NCBI RefSeq assembly: GCF_000308815.1 | Contig: NZ_BAFX01000202.1 | Location: 1 to 64,000, forward strand | Reading direction: 5' to 3' | DNA: 64,000 nucleotides | From: Nocardia concava NBRC 100430 | GTDB taxonomy: Bacteria > Actinomycetota > Actinomycetes > Mycobacteriales > Mycobacteriaceae | Shown: piece by piece, positions 16,485 through 24,903 of the stretch | Position numbering within the stretch: the stretch's first letter is position 1 | Layout: the number at the start of each line of letters is the position of its first letter | The notes under the pieces: generated by a model | Database searches by the model: none | Told to the model about the DNA's origin: nothing | The model's input: only the letters and a program-made list of their open reading frames with translations | Translations under genes and position numbers: made by a program

Positions 16485-18104
16485 TCAATTCTCGGACTGA
16501 TATGACTTGTATTCACCCGCCGCGAATTTTCTCCACATCTGGCGGCGACGAGTTTTTCCGCTGGTGGTCCGCTCTACGGTGCCGCGGGCAGCTGCCAGCA
16601 CCACGATGTCGACATCCCCGCCCGTTGCGGCGGTCAAGACCTTGGTGACCAGCGCGGGATCGACGTCGATGTCTTCCACAACCGCGGCGATGCGGGTCCG
16701 TCCGTCATCGACCCCGGCGAGCACCGCAACCCGATTCGACGCCAGTCCGGTCGCCCGCACGATATCGATCTCAAGATCCTCCGCGTACATTGCAACGCCT
16801 CGGATCTTCACCGAATCGCCCATACGCCCGATGGGGTACACCTCACCGTCGACGAGGTAGCCGGCATCGCCCGTCGCCAGACGCCCGCGACTGTCCCGGG
16901 CCAGCTCAATTTCTGACCGTGCCGTTCGGTAGTCGAGTGCGAGGCTCGGGCCCGATACATGCAGTTCCCCGCATCCGGTCGAATCATCGGCAATCGATAC
17001 TTCCACCGTGCTCAGTGGCTCGCCGCAGCTGACCAGCCACGAACGCCCGTCCTCGATCGGTGCGACCATCAGTTCGAAGGGCCCGTCGAGGGCACCCGAG
17101 GTGCGATCCACGGCAATGACTCGTGGTTGTCGTCCGGGCGTGTCGCCGGACACCGCCAGCGTTGCCTCAGCCATGCCATACGCCGGACAGAAGGTCTCCG
17201 AGCGGAACCCATACGGACGGAGCCGCTCGACAAAACGGCGAGCGATCAAGGGATCGACTCGCTCGGCGCCACAGACCAGGGCCTTCCAACCGCTGAAATC
17301 CAGCCCGGAGAGCTGATCGTCACCGACACGATCGACAACATAGGACAACGCGAAATTTGGTGCGGGGCTGATGGTCGCACCGCGTTGCCCGACGCAAGAC
17401 AGCCACTTGGCGGGGTCACGAATGAAGTCGATCGGCGCCATCGCGTCCACTTCGCAGCGGGCCGCGATGCTGGCCAACAGGCCTCCGATCAGACCCATGT
17501 CGTGGTATGGAGGTAACCACGTGGCCATCCTGTCCGCCGGCGTCATTAACAGCCAGGCGTGAATGTCCGCAATATTGGCCTCCAAGGCGCGCGTCGGGAC
17601 TCGCACCGCTTTGGGTATGCCACTGCTACCTGAGGTGAACTGCAACAACGCGATGTCCTCGGCCGCACAGCCGGGAAACGTTGCAGCCGGCGTCGCGTTC
17701 TCATCCGTGAGCACGGTGATGGCCTTGGTCACAACTGGCGCGACCGTACTCCAGAGATGGGCCGCGACACTGATCGCCGTGGGCTGTGCGACGTCGAGCA
17801 GTCGGCCGAGCTGACGCCGATACGACGCCTCGTCCTGAATCGGAAATGGCGGTGCGATCGGATTAGGAGTGGCGCCGGCTAGTAGCACGGCGAAGAAGCG
17901 AACTACGAATTCGTCGACACTGGGCTCGATAATCGACACGACACTGCCGTGGGACACACCGTGCTCATGAAGGGCCGCGGCGTGCGCCTTCACACGTGTC
18001 GCCAACTGCTCGTACGTGGTTCGCCGCCACCCTCCCGAAACTGCCCAGTTCAGACCGGTTTTCGGCGATGGATCATCGAGCCAGTCCAATAGTCGGATCG
18101 TCAC
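16485..18104 (-). CDS. fatty-acyl-AMP ligase (FAAL/FadD32-like)
   Basis: 539 residues. LLQFTSGSSGIPKAV is the AMP-binding loop. WLPPYHDMGLIGGLL and the YGMAEATL segment are diagnostic for fatty-acyl-AMP ligases of the FadD32 group, which hand acyl-adenylates to carrier proteins instead of CoA. The C-terminal lysine region is TTSGKTRRRQMWRKF. The GTG start overlaps the stop of the diiron oxygenase gene (GTGA), tying it to that enzyme and carrier protein 2. It is the likely entry point for a fatty or short acyl chain into the pathway. Confidence 0.88.
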   Translation of the reverse strand: MTIRLLDWLDDPSPKTGLNWAVSGGWRRTTYEQLATRVKAHAAALHEHGVSHGSVVSIIEPSVDEFVVRFFAVLLAGATPNPIAPPFPIQDEASYRRQLGRLLDVAQPTAISVAAHLWSTVAPVVTKAITVLTDENATPAATFPGCAAEDIALLQFTSGSSGIPKAVRVPTRALEANIADIHAWLLMTPADRMATWLPPYHDMGLIGGLLASIAARCEVDAMAPIDFIRDPAKWLSCVGQRGATISPAPNFALSYVVDRVGDDQLSGLDFSGWKALVCGAERVDPLIARRFVERLRPYGFRSETFCPAYGMAEATLAVSGDTPGRQPRVIAVDRTSGALDGPFELMVAPIEDGRSWLVSCGEPLSTVEVSIADDSTGCGELHVSGPSLALDYRTARSEIELARDSRGRLATGDAGYLVDGEVYPIGRMGDSVKIRGVAMYAEDLEIDIVRATGLASNRVAVLAGVDDGRTRIAAVVEDIDVDPALVTKVLTAATGGDVDIVVLAAARGTVERTTSGKTRRRQMWRKFAAGEYKSYQSEN

Positions 18105-19072
18105 CGTGCCTCCTCGGCACCGTAATCCTGAGCGGGATGGTCGACACCGTGGCGCTCCCGGTATGCGGCGAGCGCGTCGGCGATACCGCCACGGAACATC
18201 GCTACCAGCTCCACGACCCGGTCACCAACGATCCCCGCCGAGGTCAACCGTTTCCTCAACGATAGGGCCGCGAAATCCCACTGGGCCCGAAGCTGTTCCG
18301 GCCGCTTCGTCATGGCCACAACGATCGTGGGTGTCTTATCTCGTGTCGTCGGGTTCACCATCGTGAATGCCGCGGCCCGCGCGTGTTTGGCGACGGCGGC
18401 CTCGATGAGGTCGCTGTGCCCGCTCCCGATGGCGGTGCGAAGGGCCACCACCCCGAAGTTGACGTGGCGCGACTCGTCCCGCGCAACGTTGACGAGCCCC
18501 TCACGAAGCGCGTTGAGCCCCTTCAACTCCCGAATTGTTCTCAGCAGTGTGTGGAGCCCGGTCATCGCAACGGTGCCCTCGATCAACAGGTGGTAAACGA
18601 CTACCGCCTCGTACCATGAGGCCAGGTCGTTCGGGTCCTTCCGAACCCGATCGACGATCTCGGCCAGGGAGCGCTCGAAAAGGTCCCCGCCGCTTGCCTC
18701 TTCGTCCGTCCTCGTCTCCGGAACGATCCCCTCTTCCGCCAGGGCTGCGAGATAGGTCTTGAAGAAGAGTGCATGTCGGGCTTCGTCCGCGATCTGAGTC
18801 GAGATATAGACCTGGAAGTCAGGCTCCGGCGCCGCGTAGGCGATGGGCGACAGCGTTTCGGTCACCGCCATCTCCCCCGCGCCGAAACGAACCAGCGTGC
18901 GCAGCAACTCTCCCCGTAGGAAGGGAGGCAGTTCGTGCCAAGCAGTTCGGTCGCCGTCGATCCCCAGCTCCCGGATCTGCCAGTGCTGCGATTCCCAGCG
19001 GTGGTACAAGTCAATCGGCGAAACTCGCCCGGTGACATCGTGATCGATGTCCAAAACTGCCGCTTGGTTCAT
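18101..19072 (-). CDS. soluble diiron oxygenase/desaturase-like protein (ferritin-like)
   Basis: 323 residues from ATG 19072, which overlaps the carrier-protein stop (ATGA). Two D-E-x-R-H motifs, DEARH (96-100) and DESRH (199-203), plus E67 and E165 give the full six-ligand set of carboxylate-bridged diiron enzymes (E67, E97, H100, E165, E200, H203). The pair of (D/E)ExRH motifs about 103 residues apart resembles acyl-ACP desaturases; the wider family includes RNR R2-like oxidases and AurF-type N-oxygenases. Being coupled to a carrier protein and a FAAL, it probably oxidises an acyl-ACP (desaturation or hydroxylation). Reaction not determined. Confidence 0.8.
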   Translation of the reverse strand: MNQAAVLDIDHDVTGRVSPIDLYHRWESQHWQIRELGIDGDRTAWHELPPFLRGELLRTLVRFGAGEMAVTETLSPIAYAAPEPDFQVYISTQIADEARHALFFKTYLAALAEEGIVPETRTDEEASGGDLFERSLAEIVDRVRKDPNDLASWYEAVVVYHLLIEGTVAMTGLHTLLRTIRELKGLNALREGLVNVARDESRHVNFGVVALRTAIGSGHSDLIEAAVAKHARAAAFTMVNPTTRDKTPTIVVAMTKRPEQLRAQWDFAALSLRKRLTSAGIVGDRVVELVAMFRGGIADALAAYRERHGVDHPAQDYGAEEAR

Positions 19073-19404
19073 CGGTTCCGACCGGACCGGTCGAAGGTGT
19101 AGCTCTGCGCGAAACCGGCAGCCGCCGCCACTCCGGTGGCGGGAGCGGATACCGCCGCAGTCACCATTCCCACGACATCGCCGACCGTACGGATGCTGCC
19201 GACGGACCCCGCTTCCATCGTGGGCATGCCGAACTCGACCTCGAGTTGAATCGCTAGCTCGAGCAGCGCCAGTGAGTGATAGCCCAGATCCTCGACGAGC
19301 TGTGTGTCGGCTCCGACGACCGCATCGCCACCCGTCGGCGCCATAGCGGCGACAATTTTCAGCACCCTGGTAGCAATTTCCTGCGTCACTTTTAGATTCT
19401 CCAT
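19069..19404 (-). CDS. acyl carrier protein 2
   Basis: At most 111 residues. The phosphopantetheine serine is S44 in LVEDLGYHSLALLELA. A C-terminal Ala/Gly-rich tail of about 25 residues follows the usual carrier domain. ATG 19404 has no ribosome site, while GTG at 19389 has GGAG nine bases upstream, so the true protein may start at VTQEIATRV. It is the first gene of the long minus-strand operon and overlaps the diiron enzyme gene. Confidence 0.85.
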   Translation of the reverse strand: MENLKVTQEIATRVLKIVAAMAPTGGDAVVGADTQLVEDLGYHSLALLELAIQLEVEFGMPTMEAGSVGSIRTVGDVVGMVTAAVSAPATGVAAAAGFAQSYTFDRSGRNR

Positions 19405-20002
19405 TCATCTGCTCGGCAGTTGCCGGAATAATTGGTCAGTGAGGGGTCGGCGCACGGTTGAAACATCCAATCCCGAACGTCGAGGGCGCCGAGCCTGCAG
19501 GCTCATCAATAGCCGAAGGCGCAGAAGTCGACATAACTCCCGCGCGAATGAATCTTGCTAACCGCCAACAGTCTGTGCCGCAATAGAAGTGGGCTTCGCC
19601 CTGTTCCCAGTAACCCCATAAGTCACTGAAACTCGTTGCAACACAGCCTATTTGAGGTGCCTCCAACACTCGTTCATCACCGGCGAGAAATCATCGACGG
19701 ATCACGTGGTTCCGTCCGCTTCGGGGATCTGCCGAGTACGAACACACCGCAGATCCCCCGATGCCCCCACGAACGCCGACGCACTGCTCAGAGGCCGCGT
19801 CCGGATCAGTCGCGCATTGCCCTTCCGTTACATACCTCCTTCTCGGACAAAGTATCTCCACATGGGATAACACGTAGATATCTACGGCATATCGGCTCAC
19901 GGATTCAGTCGGAAGTAGGAAGGCCCGTCTTTGGCCTACGGCGGATGACGTCAAATATGTGATGGGACCGCCCGAGCACTCTCGGGCTGCCCATCGAGCT
20001 CG
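19405..20002. other. intergenic region upstream of the main biosynthetic operon
   Basis: About 600 bases with no supportable gene. It should hold the promoter of the carrier-protein-to-argJ operon on the minus strand. A perfect 12-bp palindrome (GTAGATATCTAC, 19874-19885) and a hairpin at 19970-19987 are the only structures I could pick out. No clear butyrolactone-receptor or SARP repeat was found here by eye. Confidence 0.5.
19970..19987 (-). terminator. short hairpin behind the DMT exporter gene
   Basis: GCCCGAG (19970-19976), loop CACT, CTCGGGC (19981-19987), located just past the stop of the exporter gene on the minus strand. There is no clear T-run, so termination strength is uncertain. 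Confidence 0.4.
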
Positions 20003-20950
20003 TCAACTATTGCGGACCATCGGCGACGAATTTGTCGCGTCTGCGGGTCCGACCGCAACTGCTTCAGTATTCGAATCGGGCTCGGCAGGACGGAGCTCGA
20101 CCAGATACATCGCAGCGAGTACGAGCAGGCTGCCGACGATCTCGCGAACCGTGATGCGCTCACCCGTGAGAGCCCCGGTGACAGCCGCGAAAACCGGTTC
20201 CATGGTTAGCACGATCGCCGTGCGAGATGCGCTTAGCCGCGCCTGCGCCCAGGTCTGGATCACGAAAGCGACTGCCGTAGCGAGCACCGCCGTGATCAGC
20301 ACTCCTTCCCACGCCTGCCGGTCCGGCGGTACCAGTCGCAACCCGGACGGCAGTGCTGCAAGCCCGCAGATCACCGCTACGGTCGCCATCTGGACCAGCG
20401 CCAGCGCGTATGGATCGTGACCGACCGACCACTCTCCCAAGCCCACGATGTGCCCCGCGAGGCACAGCGCGCAGCCGAGGGTGAGTAATTCACCGAACCC
20501 GATACTGAAACCATGCAGTGAAAGAAACGCCAATCCGACCGCCGCGATGCCCGTCGCCGCCCAGACCCGGACGCCGATTTGCTTGCGGAGCACCACCGAG
20601 GCCATCAGCGGGGTGAAGACCACGAACATCCCGGTGATGAAGGCGCTGATGGTCGCGGGCGTATACCGCAACCCGTAGGTCTGCAGCAGATAGGTACCGC
20701 CCAGCAAGACTCCCAGCAGCACACCTCGTACCAAGCCGCTGCGGCTGAGGCGGATAAGGCAGCTGGGCCGGAGGACCAACAGGATCGCGGCCGCCAGGCC
20801 GAAGCGGACGGCCAGGAAATCCAATACCGGCATTCGATCGGTGGCCGCCTGGACCACGGTGAATGTGGCCCCCCAGACCGCGGTGACCGCGATCAGCAGG
20901 GCAATCGCGGTCCAGGAACCCCGTCGCCGAAATGCGGATCGGTTCAGCAC
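20003..20950 (-). CDS. DMT superfamily (EamA) permease, candidate product exporter
   Basis: 315 residues with about ten hydrophobic helices and the two internal EamA repeats (AVTAVWGATFTVVQ near 22-35; the second repeat around residue 150-280). The start overlaps the 2-oxoglutarate oxygenase gene by 7 bp, so both are co-translated. EamA transporters export amino-acid-like metabolites, which fits a small zwitterionic beta-lactam, but the substrate is inferred only from context. Confidence 0.85.
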   Translation of the reverse strand: MLNRSAFRRRGSWTAIALLIAVTAVWGATFTVVQAATDRMPVLDFLAVRFGLAAAILLVLRPSCLIRLSRSGLVRGVLLGVLLGGTYLLQTYGLRYTPATISAFITGMFVVFTPLMASVVLRKQIGVRVWAATGIAAVGLAFLSLHGFSIGFGELLTLGCALCLAGHIVGLGEWSVGHDPYALALVQMATVAVICGLAALPSGLRLVPPDRQAWEGVLITAVLATAVAFVIQTWAQARLSASRTAIVLTMEPVFAAVTGALTGERITVREIVGSLLVLAAMYLVELRPAEPDSNTEAVAVGPADATNSSPMVRNS

Positions 20951-21951
20951 AGCACTCGGGCCCCGGGGAGGGCGCCGGCCGTGCGCGCAGCGCGCAGGTC
21001 ACGGGTGACCAGCAGCTTCTTGAGCCAGCGATCCGTGCCGTCGAACCGTGCCGTGTACTCGGCACGACCGTGGACAGCCATGTCGTTGTCGACGATCAGC
21101 ACATCACCAGCTTCGAGCACGATGTCCTGGCGCACCCGATCAAACTCCGCCACCAGTGCCTTCAGCGCAATCTCCGCCTGGTCATCAGCGCAGCGCATGA
21201 ACGGAACGTCAATCCGCAGGTATGGCTTGACCGAATCGCCGAACAGGACCGGGACGGGCTCGGGGTCGTCCGTCATCTTCTGGACGACTTCTAGTGCAGG
21301 GTGACCGGGGAACTGTTCGCTCAGCTGCCGTAGGTGCTCGTCGTCGGGAAGAATATGAAAGCGCGGCTCGGACAGGATCTTCCTGTGCTCGTCGCTAAGC
21401 TCGACGTCTTCGAGCGAGGCCAAGATGGTGGGAACCTTGTCGTGATTGCGCACGCCGAGGAGCATCAGGTACTCGCAGCGCTGGGGGTGGAACCCATCCT
21501 CGGTGTGCCACTCGAGGAAGACTGTGCCGTGGCCGCTTTGCTTCTCTCCTTCGCCGCGCATTGGGAGCACATTATGGATCATTCGACCCTGTTGCAGAGT
21601 CGCCCAGTTGAAGACCTCACCAACCGACATTGCGACCAGCCCGAGGAACAACTCCTCGCGGCGTGCCTGCGAGCCGCCCAGCGCGCTCTTCCAGCTTTCG
21701 GGCGTAGGCCCCACCTCAGCGTCGTCCACGGGCATCCCTCGCACCACGCACCCGGCTGCGGGCTCGAGGTTGCGGAATTCGTGGAGGAACTTTCGCAACC
21801 CAGCTGGTACCCGCGGAACCAGCTCCCATGCCTTGTCGTAGAACTCGCCGCTACCCGGGTCATGGTCGGCAGCCAGTAGCTCTTCGATGGCAAGTTCGAT
21901 TTCCAGAACCTCAATGCGGTTCAAATCGTAGTAGGCCAGGCTCTTCGCCAC
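20944..21951 (-). CDS. Fe(II)/2-oxoglutarate oxygenase, VioC/clavaminate-synthase superfamily
   Basis: 335 residues from GTG 21951 (AGAAGG upstream); an in-frame extension to 22056 is open but unlikely. Iron ligands H149 and E151 (EWHTEDGFHP) and H294 (MAVHGRAEY), with the 2-oxoglutarate-binding region DRWLKKLLVTRD. The sequence VVRGMPVDDAEVGPTPESW and the C-terminal ARVLC resemble free-arginine hydroxylase VioC more than clavaminate synthase. VioC holds the guanidine with two Asp in LRVDGD; here the segment is LRIDVP, so D248 is kept and the second Asp is Pro250. The substrate may be arginine, or the guanidino monocyclic beta-lactam made by CeaS and BLS. Confidence 0.85.
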   Translation of the reverse strand: MAKSLAYYDLNRIEVLEIELAIEELLAADHDPGSGEFYDKAWELVPRVPAGLRKFLHEFRNLEPAAGCVVRGMPVDDAEVGPTPESWKSALGGSQARREELFLGLVAMSVGEVFNWATLQQGRMIHNVLPMRGEGEKQSGHGTVFLEWHTEDGFHPQRCEYLMLLGVRNHDKVPTILASLEDVELSDEHRKILSEPRFHILPDDEHLRQLSEQFPGHPALEVVQKMTDDPEPVPVLFGDSVKPYLRIDVPFMRCADDQAEIALKALVAEFDRVRQDIVLEAGDVLIVDNDMAVHGRAEYTARFDGTDRWLKKLLVTRDLRAARTAGALPGARVLC

Positions 21952-22263
21952 GAAGCATCCTTCTCTCAAGGTAGGCGGATGGGAGATGGATCGACCGCGA
22001 TCGATGGCGGTTGTCCCCTGATCGGACACGACGGATCCACCCACGACTGATATCAATCGTGAACTCGATGATCTGGGTAGTGCATATCAGCGAAATATCA
22101 TCGGTATGACAATGATTCGCTCCATCTTGGAGAGCATGGGTCTAGCTGATCCAGGCGTTGCGACCTCGTATCATTCGACGGTGAGCACCCCGAGCATGCC
22201 CACCGGTGGCGTATTCGCTTAAGCTTCTATGTGTTTCGTGATCAGTCAAAGAATGGAGTGTCC

Positions 22264-22650
22264 GTGACGTCAAGAAGGTTCATTGCGGCCGAAGACTTCC
22301 GCCCCGCACCTGTCAAGCCAACGGTTCCCTTCGATAACCTGGATCAGCTCGATGTTCGGGTGGGACGCATACTTTCGGTCGAGGAAGTACCCACATCGAA
22401 GAAACTGCTCCGCATGCGGGTGAGCTTCGGCGACCATGAACGTACCGTCCTCAGTGGGATGAAGGGCGAGCGCGAGGACTCCACCGAAATCGTCGGCAGG
22501 CAGGCACTATTCGTCGTCAATCTGGAGCCTCGAATGATGGCAGGTGAGCTCTCGGAAGCGATGATTTTCGACCTGGGCTATGCCGATGGCATCCTCCCTG
22601 CTCTCGCCCAGCCCGAGCGCCCTGTCCCCGACGGAACTCGCGCGGGGTGA
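22264..22650 (+). CDS. CsaA/EMAP-like tRNA-binding domain protein
   Basis: 128 residues from GTG 22264 (GGAG five bases upstream; GTGs at 22231 and 22258 are in frame). LDQLDVRVGRILSVEEVPTS, then KLLRMRVSFG, and later GRQALFVVNLEPRMMAGELS are the OB-fold motifs of the tRNA-binding domain also found at the C terminus of methionyl-tRNA synthetase and in CsaA. It is divergent from the oxygenase gene. A stand-alone tRNA-binding protein inside a metabolite cluster is unusual; it could deliver an aminoacyl-tRNA to a transferase or simply be a passenger. Confidence 0.8.
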   Translation: MTSRRFIAAEDFRPAPVKPTVPFDNLDQLDVRVGRILSVEEVPTSKKLLRMRVSFGDHERTVLSGMKGEREDSTEIVGRQALFVVNLEPRMMAGELSEAMIFDLGYADGILPALAQPERPVPDGTRAG

Positions 22651-23288
22651 TAGTCGGAAGATCACACTCACAGGTTACCCACCGATAGCCAGCACTGACA
22701 GCATGGACTGCCCGCAGCCGGTTGGGCCGCGCCGCTTCCCAACATCGATCCACCGGCTATTTCAGGTTCAGCGTCGACGGGGGTTACCCGGCTTGTGGTT
22801 CTGTCGGATGCACTGGCATCGAGTCCAGACTGTTCACCGTCATAGCGGGTTGTCTGGCTGGGGTGGCGGTGTGCGATCAGACTGCTGATTCGACGCAGTT
22901 GAATTGAAAGATACTGTGCCACACGGATTCCCATCACTACTCTGGCGGCGAGTGCCCGTCAATATTGCCTGCGTCCACCCCGAATTTTCAGGGGACCCAT
23001 GACTCTTCGCGCGATCCGACCTCGGACCACTGCCGATCGCGACAGGCAGTGGTCGGCGGAGTCAGCCAGCCAAATTGGACGAGCAAGGACTGAAAGCGTT
23101 GTTGACCAAGACATGACGGCAGCGCTCAATCGCGTGGCCACGTCGGGCTTATAGCCGCCAGCGCAGGTTCCACTGCGCACCGGCCACAGTTCGACCCCGG
23201 CCAGGCACTCGGCTGCGTAGCCCTCGAGCAGTCCTCTAAATCAGCAATCGCCCACGACACGCAGGCAACCCCGAATACCCAAGTGCTC
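22651..23288. other. non-coding spacer before a decayed transposase
   Basis: No gene supported. One hairpin is visible: GACCACTGCC (23025-23034) and GGCAGTGGTC (23045-23054) with a 10-base loop. Short open frames on both strands lack ribosome sites and recognisable motifs. Confidence 0.5.
23025..23054. repeat. 10-bp inverted repeat
   Basis: GACCACTGCC and its exact complement flank a 10-base spacer. It could be a weak terminator or part of a lost insertion sequence end. Confidence 0.4.
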
Positions 23289-24100
23289 CTATCGAGTTCG
23301 GTTGCTGAGTCGTCGCCAGCAGATCAGTGCTGCGGCGACCGCAAGTAATCCGTGGTGGAAATCGGTGCGGCGTTCCCATCGGATGGCCAGCCGCCGGTAC
23401 CGGTGCAGCAAGGCAAAGGTCTGCTCGACGATCCAGGGGCCCGGCGGAGACCTTATCGCGGTGCCGCGACGGGTGACGTAGCCGGTGATATGTCGTTGCT
23501 GCAGTTCGGGATACACGCTGCGGCTTGGTCGCATCCCTTGTCTGCAATCAGGGTGGCGATCCGGCGACGAGGTCGGCCCGCACGTCCGTGCAGGGGACGA
23601 ACCCGGTCGAGCAGCGTGGCCAACACCAGGTGATTGTTGACGTTGGCCGCCGACAACGCCACCGCGAGCGGGAATCCGTTCGCGCAGGTCAGGATGTGGT
23701 GCTTGGAACCGGTCTTGGCGCGGTCAGCCGGGCTCGAACCTCTTGCGATGCCCCCTATTCGCCCGCGCGTGGGAGCCGTCGACCATGACCCGATCGAAAT
23801 CGATCAAGCGGACAGCATGGGCACCGGAGACTACCGCCTGGTAGATCTGCTCGAACACCCCGGCTGCTCGCCAACCCCGCAGCCTGCGCCAACAGATCAT
23901 TCCGGACGCGAACCCCAGTTCCTGGGGTACGTCTTCCCATCCGATCCCGGTGATCAGCACGAACGAGATCCCTGCAGCACCCGGCGGAATTCCATCTGTG
24001 GTGGTCCCGGTGCCCCGGCCGGTTTCACCGGCGTAGCGGTGCGATTACTGCCCACAACTTGTCGTCCTCGATCCAGGGTGCTGCCACAGCGAAACATACT
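23289..24100 (-). pseudogene. decayed IS5-family transposase
   Basis: Reading leftward, pieces of one DDE transposase appear in successive frames: WIEDDKLWAVIAPL (about 24073), VKPAGAPGPPQMEFRRVLQ, VLITGIGWEDVPQELGFASG, MICWRRLRGW, then RLIDFDRVMVDGSHARANRG, then LADKGCDQ-like IADKGCDQ, and finally PWIVEQTFALLHRYRRLAIR with WERRTDFHHGLL. At least four frameshifts separate them and no single frame is intact. No terminal repeats were identified. It separates the oxygenase part of the island from the arginine-supply operon. Confidence 0.8.
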
Positions 24101-24193
24101 GCACTGCAATGCAACCCAACGCCACCACCCGACATAACCTGATAGGAACTCCAAGCAGCACGAAAGTCTTGCGTTCCCAGCAAGTCCGGCTCC

Positions 24194-24222
24194 GATATTT
24201 CAGAGATATTTGCGTGTTATCT
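24194..24222 (+). promoter_or_regulatory. candidate SARP-type direct repeat and -10 region
   Basis: Two identical heptamers GATATTT (24194-24200 and 24205-24211) are separated by exactly 4 bp, giving the 11-bp period that SARP activators recognise. A -10-like TTATCT follows at 24217. It lies directly in front of the GNAT-argH-argG-MFS operon, whose island also encodes a SARP. The gap to the -10 (5 bp) is shorter than the usual 8 bp, so this is a candidate only. Confidence 0.4.
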
Positions 24223-24231
24223 GCTCCCTGA

Positions 24232-24903
24232 ATGATCGCACTAAGAAAAGACTCCTCGGAACCTGCCGTGGATTTGCCTGTGTTCTATACCTCCACTAAG
24301 GAGACCGACGTGACACTGCGGGAGGTACGGGTACTGCCCGGACCCAGTCGGGTCGATCCCGATTCCGAATGGGTTGAAGTCCAGCGGCGGCCTCTGACCA
24401 TATCCGAAGCCACCACGATTATGGCCGAGATTCGACGATCTGCCGAGATTACCGGCTACAGTCTTGCCGAATGGACGGGAAAGCGAGATACCTTCGCGCT
24501 GGTTCGGCCGTGCACCGGTGAGCTGGTCGGAGCCATTCTCGTCCATCACATGTGGTTTAGATGGAGCGAAATCGCCGTTGTCTTCGTGCTAGAGAAGCAT
24601 CGAGACTCAGGACGCGGGCGTAAATTGCTGCAGGCCGCATTGAGGACATTGAACACCTCCCCCCGAAAGAAGATCATCTTCTTCTCCAGGGGACCAATGT
24701 CAAATCTGGTTGCAGACTGCGGATTCCAGATCTTCCCGACCGAGAAGGACTTCGGGCGGGGCAATTGGAAGAATCGCGTCTTCATTAGATGCCTATACAA
24801 GATTCAGTGGTTGGCAAACGTATACCGCCTCCGAGAACGGCGCCGCAAGCGCCGAGAGTTGGAGAGCAGGTTTGATTTCAGCGTGGGAGTACTTCAGCCA
24901 TGA
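24232..24903 (+). CDS. GNAT-fold N-acetyltransferase
   Basis: 223 residues. The acetyl-CoA loop (motif A) is VVFVLEKHRDSGRGRKLL (116-133), with the R-x-x-G-x-G/R pattern; the preceding strands fit the GNAT fold. The C-terminal 35 residues are strongly basic (RLRERRRKRRELESR). The stop overlaps argH (ATGA), so it leads the argH-argG-MFS operon. It may be an N-acetylglutamate synthase substitute that feeds arginine synthesis, or a self-protection/tailoring acetyltransferase. The N-terminal about 50 residues match nothing I recognise. Confidence 0.7.
   Translation: MIALRKDSSEPAVDLPVFYTSTKETDVTLREVRVLPGPSRVDPDSEWVEVQRRPLTISEATTIMAEIRRSAEITGYSLAEWTGKRDTFALVRPCTGELVGAILVHHMWFRWSEIAVVFVLEKHRDSGRGRKLLQAALRTLNTSPRKKIIFFSRGPMSNLVADCGFQIFPTEKDFGRGNWKNRVFIRCLYKIQWLANVYRLRERRRKRRELESRFDFSVGVLQP

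Noticed and set aside
19874..19885. Palindrome GTAGATATCTAC as operator for the main operon
   Set aside because: It is perfect but short, far from the carrier-protein start, and does not match the receptor-type site found upstream of the SARP gene.
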